Of a stretch of DNA of 64,000 bases, positions 17,882 through 25,687 are shown piece by piece (the first letter of the stretch is position 1; each line of letters begins with the position of its first letter). Origin of the DNA: Clostridium beijerinckii (GTDB taxonomy: Bacteria > Bacillota > Clostridia > Clostridiales > Clostridiaceae); contig NZ_CP073653.1 of NCBI RefSeq assembly GCF_018223745.1, forward strand, positions 1,231,001 to 1,295,000, written 5' to 3'. A program made the translations under genes and the position numbers. The notes beneath the pieces are model-generated. The model searched no databases. It saw only the letters and a program-made list of their open reading frames with translations, and had not been told where the DNA came from.

Positions 17882-18706
17882 ATGAACAAAACTTTAAAGG
17901 AATTAAATCTTGAAGATGACTTCCTTTTTGCAAAGGTTATGAGTGATAAAGCAATTTGTAAAGAATTATTAGAGAAAATTTTGGAAATTGAAATAGAAAA
18001 AGTTGAAATAGTTGAAGAACAGAAAACCATAGATTTATTACTTGAAAGTAAGGGAATCCGTTTAGATGTTTATGTTAAAGACGAAAATAATACAATCTAC
18101 AATGTTGAAATGCAGAGAGGAAAGCATAAGAATTTGCCTAAAAGGCTAAGATATTATCAAGGAAGCATAGATTTAGACTTAATAAGCAAAGGCGAGGATT
18201 ACAGAAAACTTACCAAAAGCTATATTATATTTGTTTGTACATTTGATTTATTTAATAAAGGTCGCCATAAATATACTTTTCAAAATTTATGTTTAGAAGA
18301 CAATAGTATAATGTTAAATGATGAAGCTCAGAAAATAGTATTAAATACAAAGGGAATTATGAATGATTTAAGCGAAGAATTATTAGAATTCCTTGAATAT
18401 GTAGAAGAATCAACAGATGGAATAGCAAAGAGAGCTAAAGGGAATCTTGTTAAAAGTATACATAAAAGAGTGCTGGAAGTTAAAAATGATATTTCGGTGG
18501 AGGTGGAGTTTATGACTTTATTGGAAAGAGATAGAGAAAAAATTGAAGAAGGAAGAGAAGAAGGAAGAGAAGAAGCAATTAAGCAATTGATATTAAAACA
18601 ATATAGCAAAGGACTTTCTGTAGAGTATATTGCGGATATAAATGAAATAGATATTGAATATGTAAGAGATATAGTGAGAAATAATACATCTAAAATTAAT
18701 AATTAA
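17882..18706 (+). CDS. Rpn/PD-(D/E)XK-family nuclease (transposase-like)
   Basis: 274 residues. The N-terminus LKELNLEDDFLFAKVMSD is typical of the Rpn/PDDEXK_2 family. The nuclease core has IRLDVYVKDENNTIYNVEMQ around residues 59-80 (D...ExQ) and YYQGSIDLDLISKGEDY around residue 96. A charged coiled stretch REKIEEGREEGREEAIK near residue 217 and a short C-terminal helical region follow. E. coli Rpn proteins are DNA endonucleases that promote RecA-independent recombination, and many relatives are annotated as transposases. The gene sits alone between two 63-bp direct repeats and next to a toxin-antitoxin pair, which suggests a mobile or defence context. Cellular role unproven. Confidence 0.85.
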   Translation: MNKTLKELNLEDDFLFAKVMSDKAICKELLEKILEIEIEKVEIVEEQKTIDLLLESKGIRLDVYVKDENNTIYNVEMQRGKHKNLPKRLRYYQGSIDLDLISKGEDYRKLTKSYIIFVCTFDLFNKGRHKYTFQNLCLEDNSIMLNDEAQKIVLNTKGIMNDLSEELLEFLEYVEESTDGIAKRAKGNLVKSIHKRVLEVKNDISVEVEFMTLLERDREKIEEGREEGREEAIKQLILKQYSKGLSVEYIADINEIDIEYVRDIVRNNTSKINN

Positions 18707-18726
18707 AAAATTTCATGTAAAAGTTG

Positions 18727-18757
18727 CTGATGGGTTAATTTCCATCAGTATTATTTT
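18727..18757 (+). terminator. Weak terminator after the Rpn-type gene
   Basis: CTGATGG pairs with CCATCAG across an 8-base loop, followed by an interrupted T tract. Confidence 0.55.
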
Positions 18758-18824
18758 TACTTATAATAGGTTAAATATAGGGATAAAACTATTTTACATA
18801 AAATGTGCAAATTAAATTGCGATA

Positions 18825-18887
18825 TATATAAGTTCAATATGATAAAATACTCAATTGTATATAAATTGAGTATTTTATTATTTTAGT
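18825..18887. repeat. 63-bp perfect direct repeat, right copy
   Basis: Identical to 17597-17659, with the same 13-bp stem hairpin (18844-18876). It lies directly ahead of the MntA-like gene and could terminate transcription coming from the nuclease gene. Confidence 0.9.
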
Positions 18888-18913
18888 GATATAATTCTAA
18901 AGAGGTGATAATT

Positions 18914-19345
18914 TTGGCTGAATCATATTTTTTAAATGAATTAAAGAAAATTCAAAGTATCGTTTGTATTGCTGAATTTGGGAGTTATAGAACAGAGTAT
19001 TGGGACAAAGATAGAAGTGACATAGACTTAGCTGTTGTAGTAAAACCAAAAGTTTCATTTATGGACACCTTAGACATTGAAGATAAAATCATAGAATTAT
19101 CAAAGCAATATTATAACTACGATAATATACATTTGACATTTGTTTTATTTAAAGATTTTGGAAGTAAGTATGCAAGATTTGCAGTAGATAGTAATAATAA
19201 ATATATTATTGATGAAGAATTATGGTATGATTTTCAGCATTATGTCTTAAAACATGCGAGGAACAATGCAAACTTTGAAAAAGTATTAAAAATAGATGAG
19301 CAATATAGTTATTTTGGAGGAATTACAGATGAGTCCTTACTTTAG
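18914..19345 (+). CDS. MntA-like nucleotidyltransferase antitoxin
   Basis: 143 residues from a TTG start, chosen because AGAGGTG lies 6 bases upstream; an in-frame GTG at 18905 overlaps that ribosome site. The minimal nucleotidyltransferase motif is GSYRTEYWDKDRSDIDLAVV, with the GS pair at residues 23-24 and DID at 36-38. In the family, MntA neutralises its HEPN partner by adding AMP to a tyrosine near the RNase site. The next gene overlaps it by 17 bases and is such a partner, so the pair is almost certainly a toxin-antitoxin module. Confidence 0.85.
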   Translation: MAESYFLNELKKIQSIVCIAEFGSYRTEYWDKDRSDIDLAVVVKPKVSFMDTLDIEDKIIELSKQYYNYDNIHLTFVLFKDFGSKYARFAVDSNNKYIIDEELWYDFQHYVLKHARNNANFEKVLKIDEQYSYFGGITDESLL

Positions 19346-19787
19346 ATATAAAAAAGAAAAATTTTTAGAAAAATATAAAGCTGCCTATGATAATTTAGAA
19401 AATTTAAAGGAAGCTATAAATGAATATAAGAAATCCAATAACAAAATAATAAAAAGAGCTGTTATAGCTTATTTTCAAGATTTTGCGGAATATGTAATTG
19501 ACATGTGTGAGAACTATATAATCATAAATGATGGGAAAATAAGTAGTTCAGCTTCGGCATTAAAGCTTATTGAAGAAGCTTCTGAAATTGGATTTTTTGA
19601 TGAGACATTAAAAAAATATTTATCAGTAGTAGTTAAGTTGAGAAATAGGTATACTCATGATTATTATATTAGAGAAACAAGTGAAAGCGAAATAGAAAAG
19701 TTTTGTTTGGAAAAATTAGCATATTTTGAATTGTTTTTAGAGGAAAGCAAGGACAATGTTATATTAAAATATAGAGATAAAAAATAA
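19329..19787 (+). CDS. HepT-like HEPN-domain toxin
   Basis: 152 residues, ATG at 19329 behind TGGAGGA. A helical protein with the HEPN RNase motif RX4HXY read as R105-NRYT-H110-D-Y112 (RNRYTHDY). In HepT proteins the Arg and His form the RNA-cutting site and the Tyr is the residue AMPylated by MntA, so both the catalytic and the modification residues are intact. Its start lies inside the antitoxin gene, which gives coupled translation. Substrate (tRNA or mRNA) not predictable. Confidence 0.85.
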   Translation: MSPYFRYKKEKFLEKYKAAYDNLENLKEAINEYKKSNNKIIKRAVIAYFQDFAEYVIDMCENYIIINDGKISSSASALKLIEEASEIGFFDETLKKYLSVVVKLRNRYTHDYYIRETSESEIEKFCLEKLAYFELFLEESKDNVILKYRDKK

Positions 19788-19789
19788 TA

Positions 19790-19885
19790 TTTTTAGAAAT
19801 CCACAACCAAATTCTCTAGAAACCGAAACAATGAGTACCTGCTCTTTCGGTTAGTATTACATAAGTATGCATATAACAAATCAAA
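19790..19885. repeat. Partial family A element (right arm only)
   Basis: AGAAATCCACAACCAAATTCTC and ACCGAAACAATGAGTACC...TTTCGGTTAGT match the right half of A1 (11660-11750). The left half is missing. It lies between hepT-like and TPR genes and may supply the 5' region of the TPR gene. Confidence 0.65.
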
Positions 19886-19892
19886 TGAATGG

Positions 19893-20840
19893 ATGAAGAG
19901 CAACATGGAAAACAAGAATTATTTATACAATAATTATATAAATATGGCGAGAAATTTAAGATCAGAAAATAACTTATTAAAAGCTATTTCATTTTATCAA
20001 AAGGCATATGCCTTAAATATAGGAAAAGAAGATATAGAATTACTAATGGATATGGCATTAATTTACGATGAAATTGGGTTATCTGGTGATGCAGAGAAAA
20101 AGTATCGAGAAGTAATTGAATTAGATGAGGATGATGCTAGAGCATATTATGGCTTGGCAATAATATATGATGAAAATGATGAATTAGAAAAGGCTAAGAA
20201 ATATTATGAGAAGGCCATAGAAAAAAATCCCAATTATGATAAAGCATATTTCTTTTTAGCCAATATATATGATGAATCAGGTGAAAAGGATAAGGCTATA
20301 AGCAACTATAAAAAGGTTATTGAGATAAATCCTAATTATATGTGGGCATATGCAAATTTAGCTTGTATTTTAGAAGAAAACAATGAAAATATTGATGCAC
20401 TGAATTATATAAATAAGGCCTTAGAAATTGAGGATAGACATTACAAGATATTATTTAATAAAGCAGTAATTTTAAATAAGTTAAATAAGATAGAAGAGAG
20501 CAAAGGGTATTATTACAAGTCTATTGAAGCAAATCCCAATTATCCTTATAGTTTTCTGAATTTATCTGTAGCATATAGAGAAGAAGGTAATTTTAAAAAA
20601 GCTATTGAAGTAATAAGTAAGGGAATAGAAGAAAATGATGATGAAGGTTTTTTATATTATAATAGAGCTTGTTATTATGTAAATATAAATGAAAATTTAA
20701 AAGCATTAAGAGATGTAGAAAAAAGTATAGAATTAAATGAATTCTTTTTAGAATATATGAAGAAAGACAAAGAATTAGATCCAATAAGAGAACTTGAAAA
20801 ATATAAGAATCTTTGGATAGATATCCAACTTGAGACATAG
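19893..20840 (+). CDS. TPR-repeat protein
   Basis: 315 residues made of about seven tetratricopeptide repeats. Examples are ARAYYGLAIIYDENDELEKA (around residue 85), KAYFFLANIYDESGEKDKA (around 119) and WAYANLACILEENNENIDA (around 153). No signal peptide or membrane helix, so probably a cytoplasmic scaffold. The start is uncertain: ATG at 19893 or 19905, both with poor ribosome sites. Its last eight or so codons and stop appear to be supplied by the end of a family A element (GATATCCAACTTGAGACATAG), so the native C-terminus may have been replaced. Function unknown. Confidence 0.75.
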   Translation: MKSNMENKNYLYNNYINMARNLRSENNLLKAISFYQKAYALNIGKEDIELLMDMALIYDEIGLSGDAEKKYREVIELDEDDARAYYGLAIIYDENDELEKAKKYYEKAIEKNPNYDKAYFFLANIYDESGEKDKAISNYKKVIEINPNYMWAYANLACILEENNENIDALNYINKALEIEDRHYKILFNKAVILNKLNKIEESKGYYYKSIEANPNYPYSFLNLSVAYREEGNFKKAIEVISKGIEENDDEGFLYYNRACYYVNINENLKALRDVEKSIELNEFFLEYMKKDKELDPIRELEKYKNLWIDIQLET

Positions 20841-21117
20841 ACTTATGCATATAGTTCACCGAAAGAAGAAACATTGTTGCTTCGCAGGACTATAAAAATT
20901 TCGCTGAAAGTGCTAAATTGCAGGTTGTCGCAACTTATGCTTGCTCCCACTTTCAGAGTGACAAGCATAAGTAGGACAACCTACAATAAGGCACTTTTAA
21001 CAGCTCATTTTTAAATGCCTGCTGCGCAAAAATGTTTCTACTTTCTAGTATGGCGTATATTTCAAGGTATAAGTAAATTTCAAGTTGTGGATATCTATAT
21101 AGATAAACAATATATAA
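20816..21117. repeat. Family A palindromic element A5
   Basis: The left end GATAGATATCCAACTTGAG overlaps the 3' end of the TPR gene and the right end is GTTGTGGATATCTATATAG. The arms ACCGAAAGAAGAAACATTGTT and the later AAAAATGTTTCTACTTTCTAG pair, and the centre has GCAGGTTGTCGCAACTTATGCTTG pairing with CAAGCATAAGTAGGACAACCT. Confidence 0.8.
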
Positions 21118-21389
21118 CCTAGACTTATGCAATAATCCACCGAAAGTAAAAACATTGTTATTTCACAGGATTATGAAAATTTCGCTGAAAGTTCTAAATT
21201 GCAAGTTGCACCACTAATGCTTGCTCCCAATTTCATTGTGACAAGCATTAGTTGAACAACCTACAATTAAGCGCTTTTAACAGCTCATTTTCAATGCATG
21301 CTACATAAAAATGTTTCTACTTTCTAGTATGGTATTTATTTCAAAGTATAAATCAAATTCTTAAGTTGTTTATGTATATAGATAAACCA
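21107..21389. repeat. Family A palindromic element A6
   Basis: Very close copy of A5, with the same ACCGAAAGTA...TACTTTCTAGT outer arms and AAATTGCAAGTTGCACCACTAATGCTTG / CAAGCATTAGTTGAACAACC inner arms. Both arms carry TAATG/CATTA where A5 has TTATG/CATAA, so base pairing is conserved. Ends at TATATAGATAAACC. Confidence 0.8.
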
Positions 21390-21676
21390 ATTATAAGTTA
21401 GATTTATACTATGAAATATATCCCAACTAGAAATAAGAATTATGCTTTTGTGAAATGTTTCATTAGGAATTTGATGGCTCTGATTCCTAGATTATAAGTT
21501 GTTTCAAGTATGCTAGTTCAAAGCTTGCCTTTGATGCTAGCATCTTGAGTGCAACTTGTAATTTTGGGATCATCCATCATAATTCCTTAGAAACTGGAAC
21601 AACAGCATAATCCTTATTTCGGCGAGCTATATACATAAGTTCAGGTCTTAGTAGGTTTATCTATACAATACTGGAA
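21379..21676. repeat. Family A palindromic element A7
   Basis: Begins TATAGATAAACCAATTATAA and ends GGTTTATCTATA, a clean terminal inverted repeat. The interior is nearly the same as A2, including GTTTCAAGTATGCTAG and CTAGCATCTTGAGTGCAAC arms. Confidence 0.85.
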
Positions 21677-21825
21677 ACAATAGAACGGATGCCCTTTGAG
21701 TAGTGCGTATATCCTCATTAATATAATCTATCTTTTAGGAATAAAATATTTAAAATAACAAAGGATAAACTTAAAGAGTACTTTTTGTAAATAAGGTAGA
21801 TTTATTATAATATGGAGGAACAATA

Positions 21826-22359
21826 ATGCGTAAAATAATAATCCGTTTGATAACGTTTGTAGTATTCATAACAGTATTCACAAGTAATTTAGCATATGCA
21901 CAAATTCCGAATATACCTCAGCAGTATGGCCCTAAAATATCTAATTTACAGAATAAGGAGGATATTATTAACAGCTTAAATCAAATTAAAGTTATACGGG
22001 CAAATTTAACTGTATATAATATAAAACCAGATACACCAGTTGATGACTTGAAGAAGTTTGATATTGAGATACAGCGTTATATTGAGCAGCTTAGAATTAT
22101 TAGGACTAATTTGGTAAATCATGCTGATAAATATTCAAATTCAATTTCTGACGTGTTTTTTTCAGAACAAATTGTAATTATAGCTACTTGCTATATTGTA
22201 AGTTTAAAGCACCAACAGATCTTAGTAAGAGCAATAGAAAGCAATGTGCCAGAAGCTTCAACGTTATTTTATTCAACGTATATGATACCAATATATTATT
22301 ACCTTACATTAGGTGATGAACAAATAGCTTATACTCAAACATATACAGTAATTTCTTAA
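21826..22359 (+). CDS. Small secreted protein of unknown function
   Basis: 177 residues with a clear Sec signal peptide: MRKIIIRLITFVVF, a hydrophobic stretch, then cleavage likely after NLAYA. The mature part is mostly helical and lacks cysteines near the cleavage site, so it is not a lipoprotein. Segments PVDDLKKFDIEIQRYIEQL and ASTLFYSTYMIPIYYYLTL stand out but match no family I recognise. Strong ribosome site TGGAGGAAC. It stands alone between a repeat array and an IS element. Confidence 0.65.
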   Translation: MRKIIIRLITFVVFITVFTSNLAYAQIPNIPQQYGPKISNLQNKEDIINSLNQIKVIRANLTVYNIKPDTPVDDLKKFDIEIQRYIEQLRIIRTNLVNHADKYSNSISDVFFSEQIVIIATCYIVSLKHQQILVRAIESNVPEASTLFYSTYMIPIYYYLTLGDEQIAYTQTYTVIS

Positions 22360-22593
22360 TAGATTGAAATATATATTGAAATGCACAATGCTCAATTTAA
22401 TGCACAATTATCAATTATCATTTCACAATGCATAATTACATATGAAATTCTTGCAATGTTTTTAGAATTATGATGAAGAATTATTTTTGCAACATATATA
22501 TATTCTAATGAAGAAAAATTTGAAGAACTTTGAAATAGATACCATTATATAAGAAGAGATTTTGTTGAAATACTGGATAATAAAATAAAAAGC
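22360..22593. other. Spacer with family C element in reverse orientation
   Basis: Bases 22369-22503 form a family C element with ends ATATATATTGAAATG and TTTTTGCAACATATATAT. On this strand the heptamers read ATGCACA, ATTATCA, TTTCACA and ATGCATA, the reverse complements of those elsewhere. No gene. Confidence 0.7.
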
Positions 22594-22653
22594 AAAAGAA
22601 GCCAAGTTTTAAATATTAAAATGGTTCCTATGTCAAGGACATTTTGAAAAAGG

Positions 22654-23574
22654 CTAGGCAGCTATGAGCTGGTTTCTGTATTGTACAGGAGCCAGCTTTT
22701 TAAGTCCCCACTGATATCTATAATTATTATAATACTCCATATAGTTATCAATTGAAGCTTCTAATTCTTCAAATGTTGAACAACTTTTTAAGTCAATTTC
22801 ATCTTTCATATGACCAAAAAATGATTCCTGCGGGGCATTATCCCAACAATTTCCGCGCCTAGACATAGACTGACCAATTTTATATTTTTTAAGAAGTTTT
22901 TGAAATCTAGGACTAGTATAATGAACTCCTTGATCCGAATGAATAAAGGCATCTTTATTTAGTAAATTTTTGTGATTTTTCATCAACTTTTTAATAGTTT
23001 CGGTAGCTATATCTAATGTAAGGCTATTGGAAAGCTGATATGAAAGAATTTCATTTGTTGAAGCATCTTTAATAGTTGACAAATAAGCCCTATTGGATGC
23101 TCCATATGTTAAATAAGTTATATCTGTTAATAAAACTTTTCCGACCAAATCTTGCTTGAATTCTCTATTTAAAATATTAGGTACAACAGTATGCTCATGA
23201 GTAGCTTTCATCATTCTACGATAAGGGTTAGCTTTTCTAATTGGGCACTCAATATTATATTTTCTCATGATTCGTTGTATACATTTTCGATTTATTATAA
23301 GATTAAATTCATTCTCTAACACCATTTTTATAGAACGAGAACCTTTCTTGTAGCCCCTATGATTAAATGCTTTAAGAATGATATCCTTCAATTCTAAATC
23401 CTTTTCTTCTCTACGATTACGTTTGCCTGTTGATTTTAAATAATTATAATAGCCTGATCTAGATACTAAAGCTACTTCGCATAAATGTGAAACCATATTT
23501 TTATAGTTATATGTCAAAATTATATGTTGTATTATTACAAAGATTGATGATGCACTTAGTTTACTATTTTTCAC
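22654..23574 (-). CDS. IS3-family transposase OrfB (DDE integrase)
   Basis: 306 residues. An N-terminal HTH_21-type region (SRSGYYNYLKSTGKRNRREE) is followed by a retroviral-type integrase core. The catalytic triad is visible: Asp in LLTDITYLTYG near residue 150, Asp in FIHSDQGVHYTS near residue 213, and Glu in NAPQESFFGHMKDE near residue 250. It starts in an ATGA overlap with OrfA. In IS3 elements a -1 frameshift normally joins the two into the active enzyme; here coupling may also give a free OrfB. Confidence 0.93.
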   Translation of the reverse strand: MKNSKLSASSIFVIIQHIILTYNYKNMVSHLCEVALVSRSGYYNYLKSTGKRNRREEKDLELKDIILKAFNHRGYKKGSRSIKMVLENEFNLIINRKCIQRIMRKYNIECPIRKANPYRRMMKATHEHTVVPNILNREFKQDLVGKVLLTDITYLTYGASNRAYLSTIKDASTNEILSYQLSNSLTLDIATETIKKLMKNHKNLLNKDAFIHSDQGVHYTSPRFQKLLKKYKIGQSMSRRGNCWDNAPQESFFGHMKDEIDLKSCSTFEELEASIDNYMEYYNNYRYQWGLKKLAPVQYRNQLIAA

Positions 23575-23984
23575 CTGCCTTTCTTGCAGCTCGATTTTTT
23601 TAATAGTTCTGCCTCAGCTTTCCAATAAGCAATTTCTGCATCCTTTTTGGCTATTATTTCTTCAACGGTTAGTTCACGTTTAAGTGGACGACCACTGTTT
23701 AATTTTCTAGAATCTCTTAGACCAAGCTCTCCTGATTCATTATAAGCATTACGCCATCTTTTACTTGCACACCAAATTCTATTATTTCCAATAACATCTA
23801 TATCAAATTCAGCATCTTGAAAAATATGAATAGGTAGTTTTCCCTTGCTACGCTCAGCGATAAACAATATTTTAAATTCATCTGTATATGTAATTCCACG
23901 TTTACTTACAGATTTAACATATCTATTTTTTGATAAACTTTTAATTTCTTCATCTGAAAATAATTTTTTACTCATTCTTTTCAC
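23571..23984 (-). CDS. IS3-family transposase OrfA (HTH)
   Basis: 137 residues. A helix-turn-helix reading TYTDEFKILFIAERSKGK through IWCASKRWRNAYNESGELGL (residues 31-90) binds the element ends. A leucine/charged coiled stretch near EEIIAKKDAEIAYWKAEAEL (about 108-127) is the usual OrfA-OrfB dimerisation zipper. The stop overlaps the OrfB start by four bases. Confidence 0.9.
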   Translation of the reverse strand: MKRMSKKLFSDEEIKSLSKNRYVKSVSKRGITYTDEFKILFIAERSKGKLPIHIFQDAEFDIDVIGNNRIWCASKRWRNAYNESGELGLRDSRKLNSGRPLKRELTVEEIIAKKDAEIAYWKAEAELLKKSSCKKGR

Positions 23985-24117
23985 AACCTTACTATATTTC
24001 TTCTTATCTTTTATTGTACAAAAAAAGAACCTATTGAAATAGTCTTTTTTTAGTGTCTATTTCATAGGTTCCATTTTATATTAAAGCTTGGCTTCTTTTT
24101 GTTATAACTTAATGTAA

Positions 24118-24729
24118 TTAATTTGCATACTTAACAGTAGATAAGTCTGATGCATGTTCATATTCTATTGTTTCATTATTATATAGGAATTTCACGCCAT
24201 CAATCCATTCGCCTTTAGATTTGTTATTAGATTGAAGGAAATTCTCAATCAAAGTATTAGCTGTAACTGAACCACCAGTTGATCCTTGAAACTTTGGAAC
24301 CCATTTTTTATTATTTGAGTCAGTTAAGTTTATAGTAGCAACTTTTTTGCCGTTAACAGTATCTATAGATTTAACTTCAATTGGTAAATTGTCAAATTTT
24401 TTCTCTGATACAGCTTTTGCTAATTCTTTTAGCTTGTCCTGTAGAGTTGAATTTTCATTTACCTCAATAGTACCTGATTGATTTGGTTCCAAAGAGTTAT
24501 CATCTATACTATATATAGAAAGTTTTAACTTATTTACTTTTTTTGTATCGCTTGTAGTTTCATTAGCTTTTTTACTATCAGCATTAGAAGAGCCATTGTC
24601 GTCTTTATTTTGCTCTACAGTAGTAGTGTTATTATCACTAGGCTTAGGGGAATCACTAGGCTTTGTGCTACAAGAAACCATTACGGTACTTAACATTAAA
24701 ACTGTAGCTATAATTAACTTTCTAGTCAT
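24118..24729 (-). CDS. GerMN-domain lipoprotein
   Basis: 203 residues with a lipoprotein signal: MTRKLIIATVLMLSTVMVSC, cysteine at residue 20. A low-complexity Ser/Asn/Lys linker follows (residues 21-65), then a GerMN-like domain from about residue 68, with the characteristic GSTGGSVTANTLIENFLQ near residue 147 and WIDGVKFLYNNE near residue 175. GerMN domains occur in spore germination and spore-cortex proteins (GerM) and in other surface lipoproteins; the exact role here is unknown. Divergent from fabT, with AGGAGGTG 9 bases before ATG. An IS3 element lies directly downstream. Confidence 0.8.
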   Translation of the reverse strand: MTRKLIIATVLMLSTVMVSCSTKPSDSPKPSDNNTTTVEQNKDDNGSSNADSKKANETTSDTKKVNKLKLSIYSIDDNSLEPNQSGTIEVNENSTLQDKLKELAKAVSEKKFDNLPIEVKSIDTVNGKKVATINLTDSNNKKWVPKFQGSTGGSVTANTLIENFLQSNNKSKGEWIDGVKFLYNNETIEYEHASDLSTVKYAN

Positions 24730-24790
24730 GATATGTACACCTCCTATGTTTAAAAATTAATATTATAGATAATATTAACTAATTTAATTA

Positions 24791-24799
24791 ATTATATCA
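24791..24799 (-). promoter_or_regulatory. Extended -10 promoter for the GerMN lipoprotein
   Basis: On the minus strand the sequence reads TGATATAAT, an extended -10 (TGn-TATAAT), about 60 bases before the start codon. Confidence 0.5.
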
Positions 24800-24852
24800 T
24801 ATGAAATTGCTAATTAAAAGCATACAAGAGACTGGAAAAAATTGAAAAAAAT

Positions 24853-24893
24853 TTGACAATGTATTTTGAGTATAGTATATTTTGATTATCAAA
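24853..24893 (+). promoter_or_regulatory. fab operon promoter with FabT-type palindrome
   Basis: TTGACA (24853-24858) and TATATT (24876-24881) are spaced by 17 bases. The palindrome TTTGATTATCAAA (24881-24893) overlaps the -10 and start point. It resembles the published TTTGA-N3-TCAAA site of FabT, the MarR-type repressor of fatty-acid synthesis, and the first gene downstream encodes such a regulator. Degenerate TTTGATT half-sites follow at 24898 and 24912. Autoregulation is inferred. Confidence 0.8.
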
Positions 24894-25223
24894 CTATTTG
24901 ATTTTAAAACTTTTTGATTAAAGGCGAGGCATACTCAGAAAATATAAAGTAAATATGTTTGTTTATATATTTTGTCTAAAGTAAAGTGAAACTTTTCATG
25001 TAGTTCATTCTGAATTCAAAATGAATTTTCCTCAGCCAATCTTAGGACAAAATATCTTTATGTCGTTTGCTTGTTATTTTATTTCATATGTCTAATTGGT
25101 CAATAGATTGCGTATTTGGTATGATATTTAAGATTTTCATTACCAAATTTTTCATTTTATAAACACTGAATATAATTTTTGTTAGAAGATATTTTTGGAT
25201 GTCAAAATGGAGAGTGCAGATAA
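24894..25223 (+). promoter_or_regulatory. Long fabT leader
   Basis: About 330 bases without a gene between the promoter and fabT. It contains a TTCATT/AATGAA hairpin near 25004-25026 and several U-rich stretches, but no terminator and no known riboswitch core. A second, closer promoter cannot be excluded. Confidence 0.4.
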
Positions 25224-25673
25224 ATGGATAAATCAACAAAACTGATTAATGAGCTTTTGGTGCAGTTATTTAATGATGTCTTACAAATTGAGGAGCAAAG
25301 TTTAAAGAATGGTGTACTTTCAGATCTTTCAATAACAGAAATTCATACTATAGAATCTATTGGTATGTACAGTGAAAGAACAATGTCAGAGGTAGCGCAG
25401 AAATTAAAAATTACAGTAAGTACTTTAACAACTGCTATCAATAAATTAATTAAAAAAGGATATGTAGAAAGAAACAGGATAGAAACAGACAGAAGAGTTG
25501 TTCTTATTAAATTAACTCGAAAAGGAAAGTTAGCATTCAGAATCCATCAGAGATTTCATGGAGAAATGATAAATAATGCAATAGAAGGATTAACGTTAGA
25601 AGAAGAAGAAATTTTAATTTCTTCTTTAAGTAAAATAAATAACTTTTTTAAAGAAAAATATGAATTAGTATAA
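25224..25673 (+). CDS. fabT: MarR-family regulator of fatty-acid synthesis
   Basis: 149-residue winged-helix protein. LSITEIHTIESIGMYSERTM and LKITVSTLTTAINKLIKKGYVERNR (about residues 63-87) form the HTH, and TDRRVVLIKLTRKG is the wing. It lies first in a fatty-acid cluster and behind a FabT-like palindrome. FabT in streptococci represses the cluster when complexed with long-chain acyl-ACP; the same job here is inferred from position and site. Confidence 0.88.
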   Translation: MDKSTKLINELLVQLFNDVLQIEEQSLKNGVLSDLSITEIHTIESIGMYSERTMSEVAQKLKITVSTLTTAINKLIKKGYVERNRIETDRRVVLIKLTRKGKLAFRIHQRFHGEMINNAIEGLTLEEEEILISSLSKINNFFKEKYELV

Positions 25674-25687
25674 TGAAGGAGAAAAAT

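Larger units (their letters stand above)
20841..21825. other. 985-bp spacer: three tandem family A elements
   Basis: No gene. The spacer is filled by elements A5, A6 and A7 sharing terminal TATAGATAAAC sequences at their junctions (about 21100-21118 and 21372-21390). About 150 bases of AT-rich sequence and the ribosome site TGGAGGA of the next gene follow. Confidence 0.8.
22594..24099 (-). mobile_element. IS3-family insertion sequence
   Basis: About 1.5 kb bounded by imperfect inverted repeats of roughly 40 bp. The left end is AAGAAGCCAAGTTTTAAATA...ATGGTTCCTATG; the right end, read in reverse, is AAGAAGCCAAGCTTTAATAT...ATGGAACCTATG. It encodes OrfA and OrfB on the minus strand in overlapping frames, the usual IS3 plan. 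Both frames are intact, so it may be active. The exact ends and any target duplication could not be fixed by eye. Confidence 0.85.
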
